Below, piece after piece: positions 46,761-46,964 of a stretch of DNA of 46,964 bases; position 1 is the first letter of the stretch; the number at the start of each line of letters is the position of its first letter. The stretch covers positions 1 through 46,964 of the forward strand of contig LGRX02030353.1 of NCBI GenBank assembly GCA_001247695.2. Reading direction: 5' to 3'. The notes below the pieces were generated by a model. That model saw only the letters and a program-made list of their open reading frames with translations. It was not told the DNA's origin and ran no database searches. This DNA comes from Cymbomonas tetramitiformis. Lineage: Eukaryota; Chlorophyta; Pyramimonadophyceae; Pyramimonadales; Pyramimonadaceae. The translations under genes were made by a program, and so were the position numbers.

Positions 46761-46964
46761 GACAATCGTACACGATTGTCAGACCTGTGTAGCGCGTGTT
46801 CATTAATAATTTCTATATAGCCCGTATATACCGGACTAGGAAAGAATGGGAAATGATCCTCCTAAAGGCCTCAAGCGATTTAAATATTGCCAAGGAGGGC
46901 ATGGGCCGATGCAAAAAATCACAGGGCTACTGCCTGACTCACGTGTGACAATCGTATACGATTG
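46761..46964. repeat. Two copies of a 20-bp palindrome
   Basis: GACAATCGTACACGATTGTC at 46,761-46,780 and GACAATCGTATACGATTG from 46,947 to the window end. The second is cut by the window edge. Confidence 0.75.

Overview
This window is from a eukaryotic nuclear genome and consists almost entirely of transposable elements and tandem repeats. There is no operon structure and no recognisable rRNA. The genes that can be read are retroelement or transposon genes: an APE-type LINE, a Ty3/gypsy element with a chromodomain, and a family of gag-only LTR elements. A spliceosomal-type intron and AATAAA signals are also visible. The mix suits a repeat-rich alga or another protist, but the sequence alone does not name the organism and no search could be run.

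Layout. Positions 1-4,125 hold a minus-strand LINE (endonuclease part, no reverse transcriptase in the window). It is headed by a 2-kb array of diverged 40-bp repeats (about 4,170-6,195). From 6,672 to 34,258 lies a nest of insertions whose order can be read from 5-bp target duplications and uninterrupted flanks. B0 (minus) carries C (plus, duplication CCTAG) inside its LTR. C carries B1 (minus, ACCGT) inside its own LTR. B0 also carries B3, and B3 is split inside its gag by element A (plus, 13,050-29,802, duplication ACTAC). A is a full-length Ty3/gypsy chromovirus whose gag is split at a TTAA-type site by DNA-transposon material (17,872-23,839). That material holds a truncated gag and LTR of a further relative (D) and a degraded methyltransferase-like gene. 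B2 (minus, TCCCC) lies just beyond, carries a 648-bp MITE (AACT), and abuts the interrupted B3.

Positions 34,259-43,447 hold no confident gene: two patches of a 29-bp minisatellite, small hairpins and a few coding-like possible exons. A truncated divergent B element (B4) occupies 43,448-44,908. It is followed by a 135-bp satellite with a conserved inverted repeat (45,130-45,815) and AT-rich sequence to the end.

How the parts relate. A is the only element here with protease, RT, RNase H and integrase. B, C and D share TG...TA LTR ends and encode gag only or nothing, so they would depend on enzymes supplied elsewhere. Most reading frames carry frameshifts or stops, so most copies are fossils. 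The most notable points are a 77-bp intron inside the A integrase flanked by an exact 10-bp repeat, the gag-only family with a conserved membrane segment and cysteine motif, and the methyltransferase-like gene inside the TTAA element.
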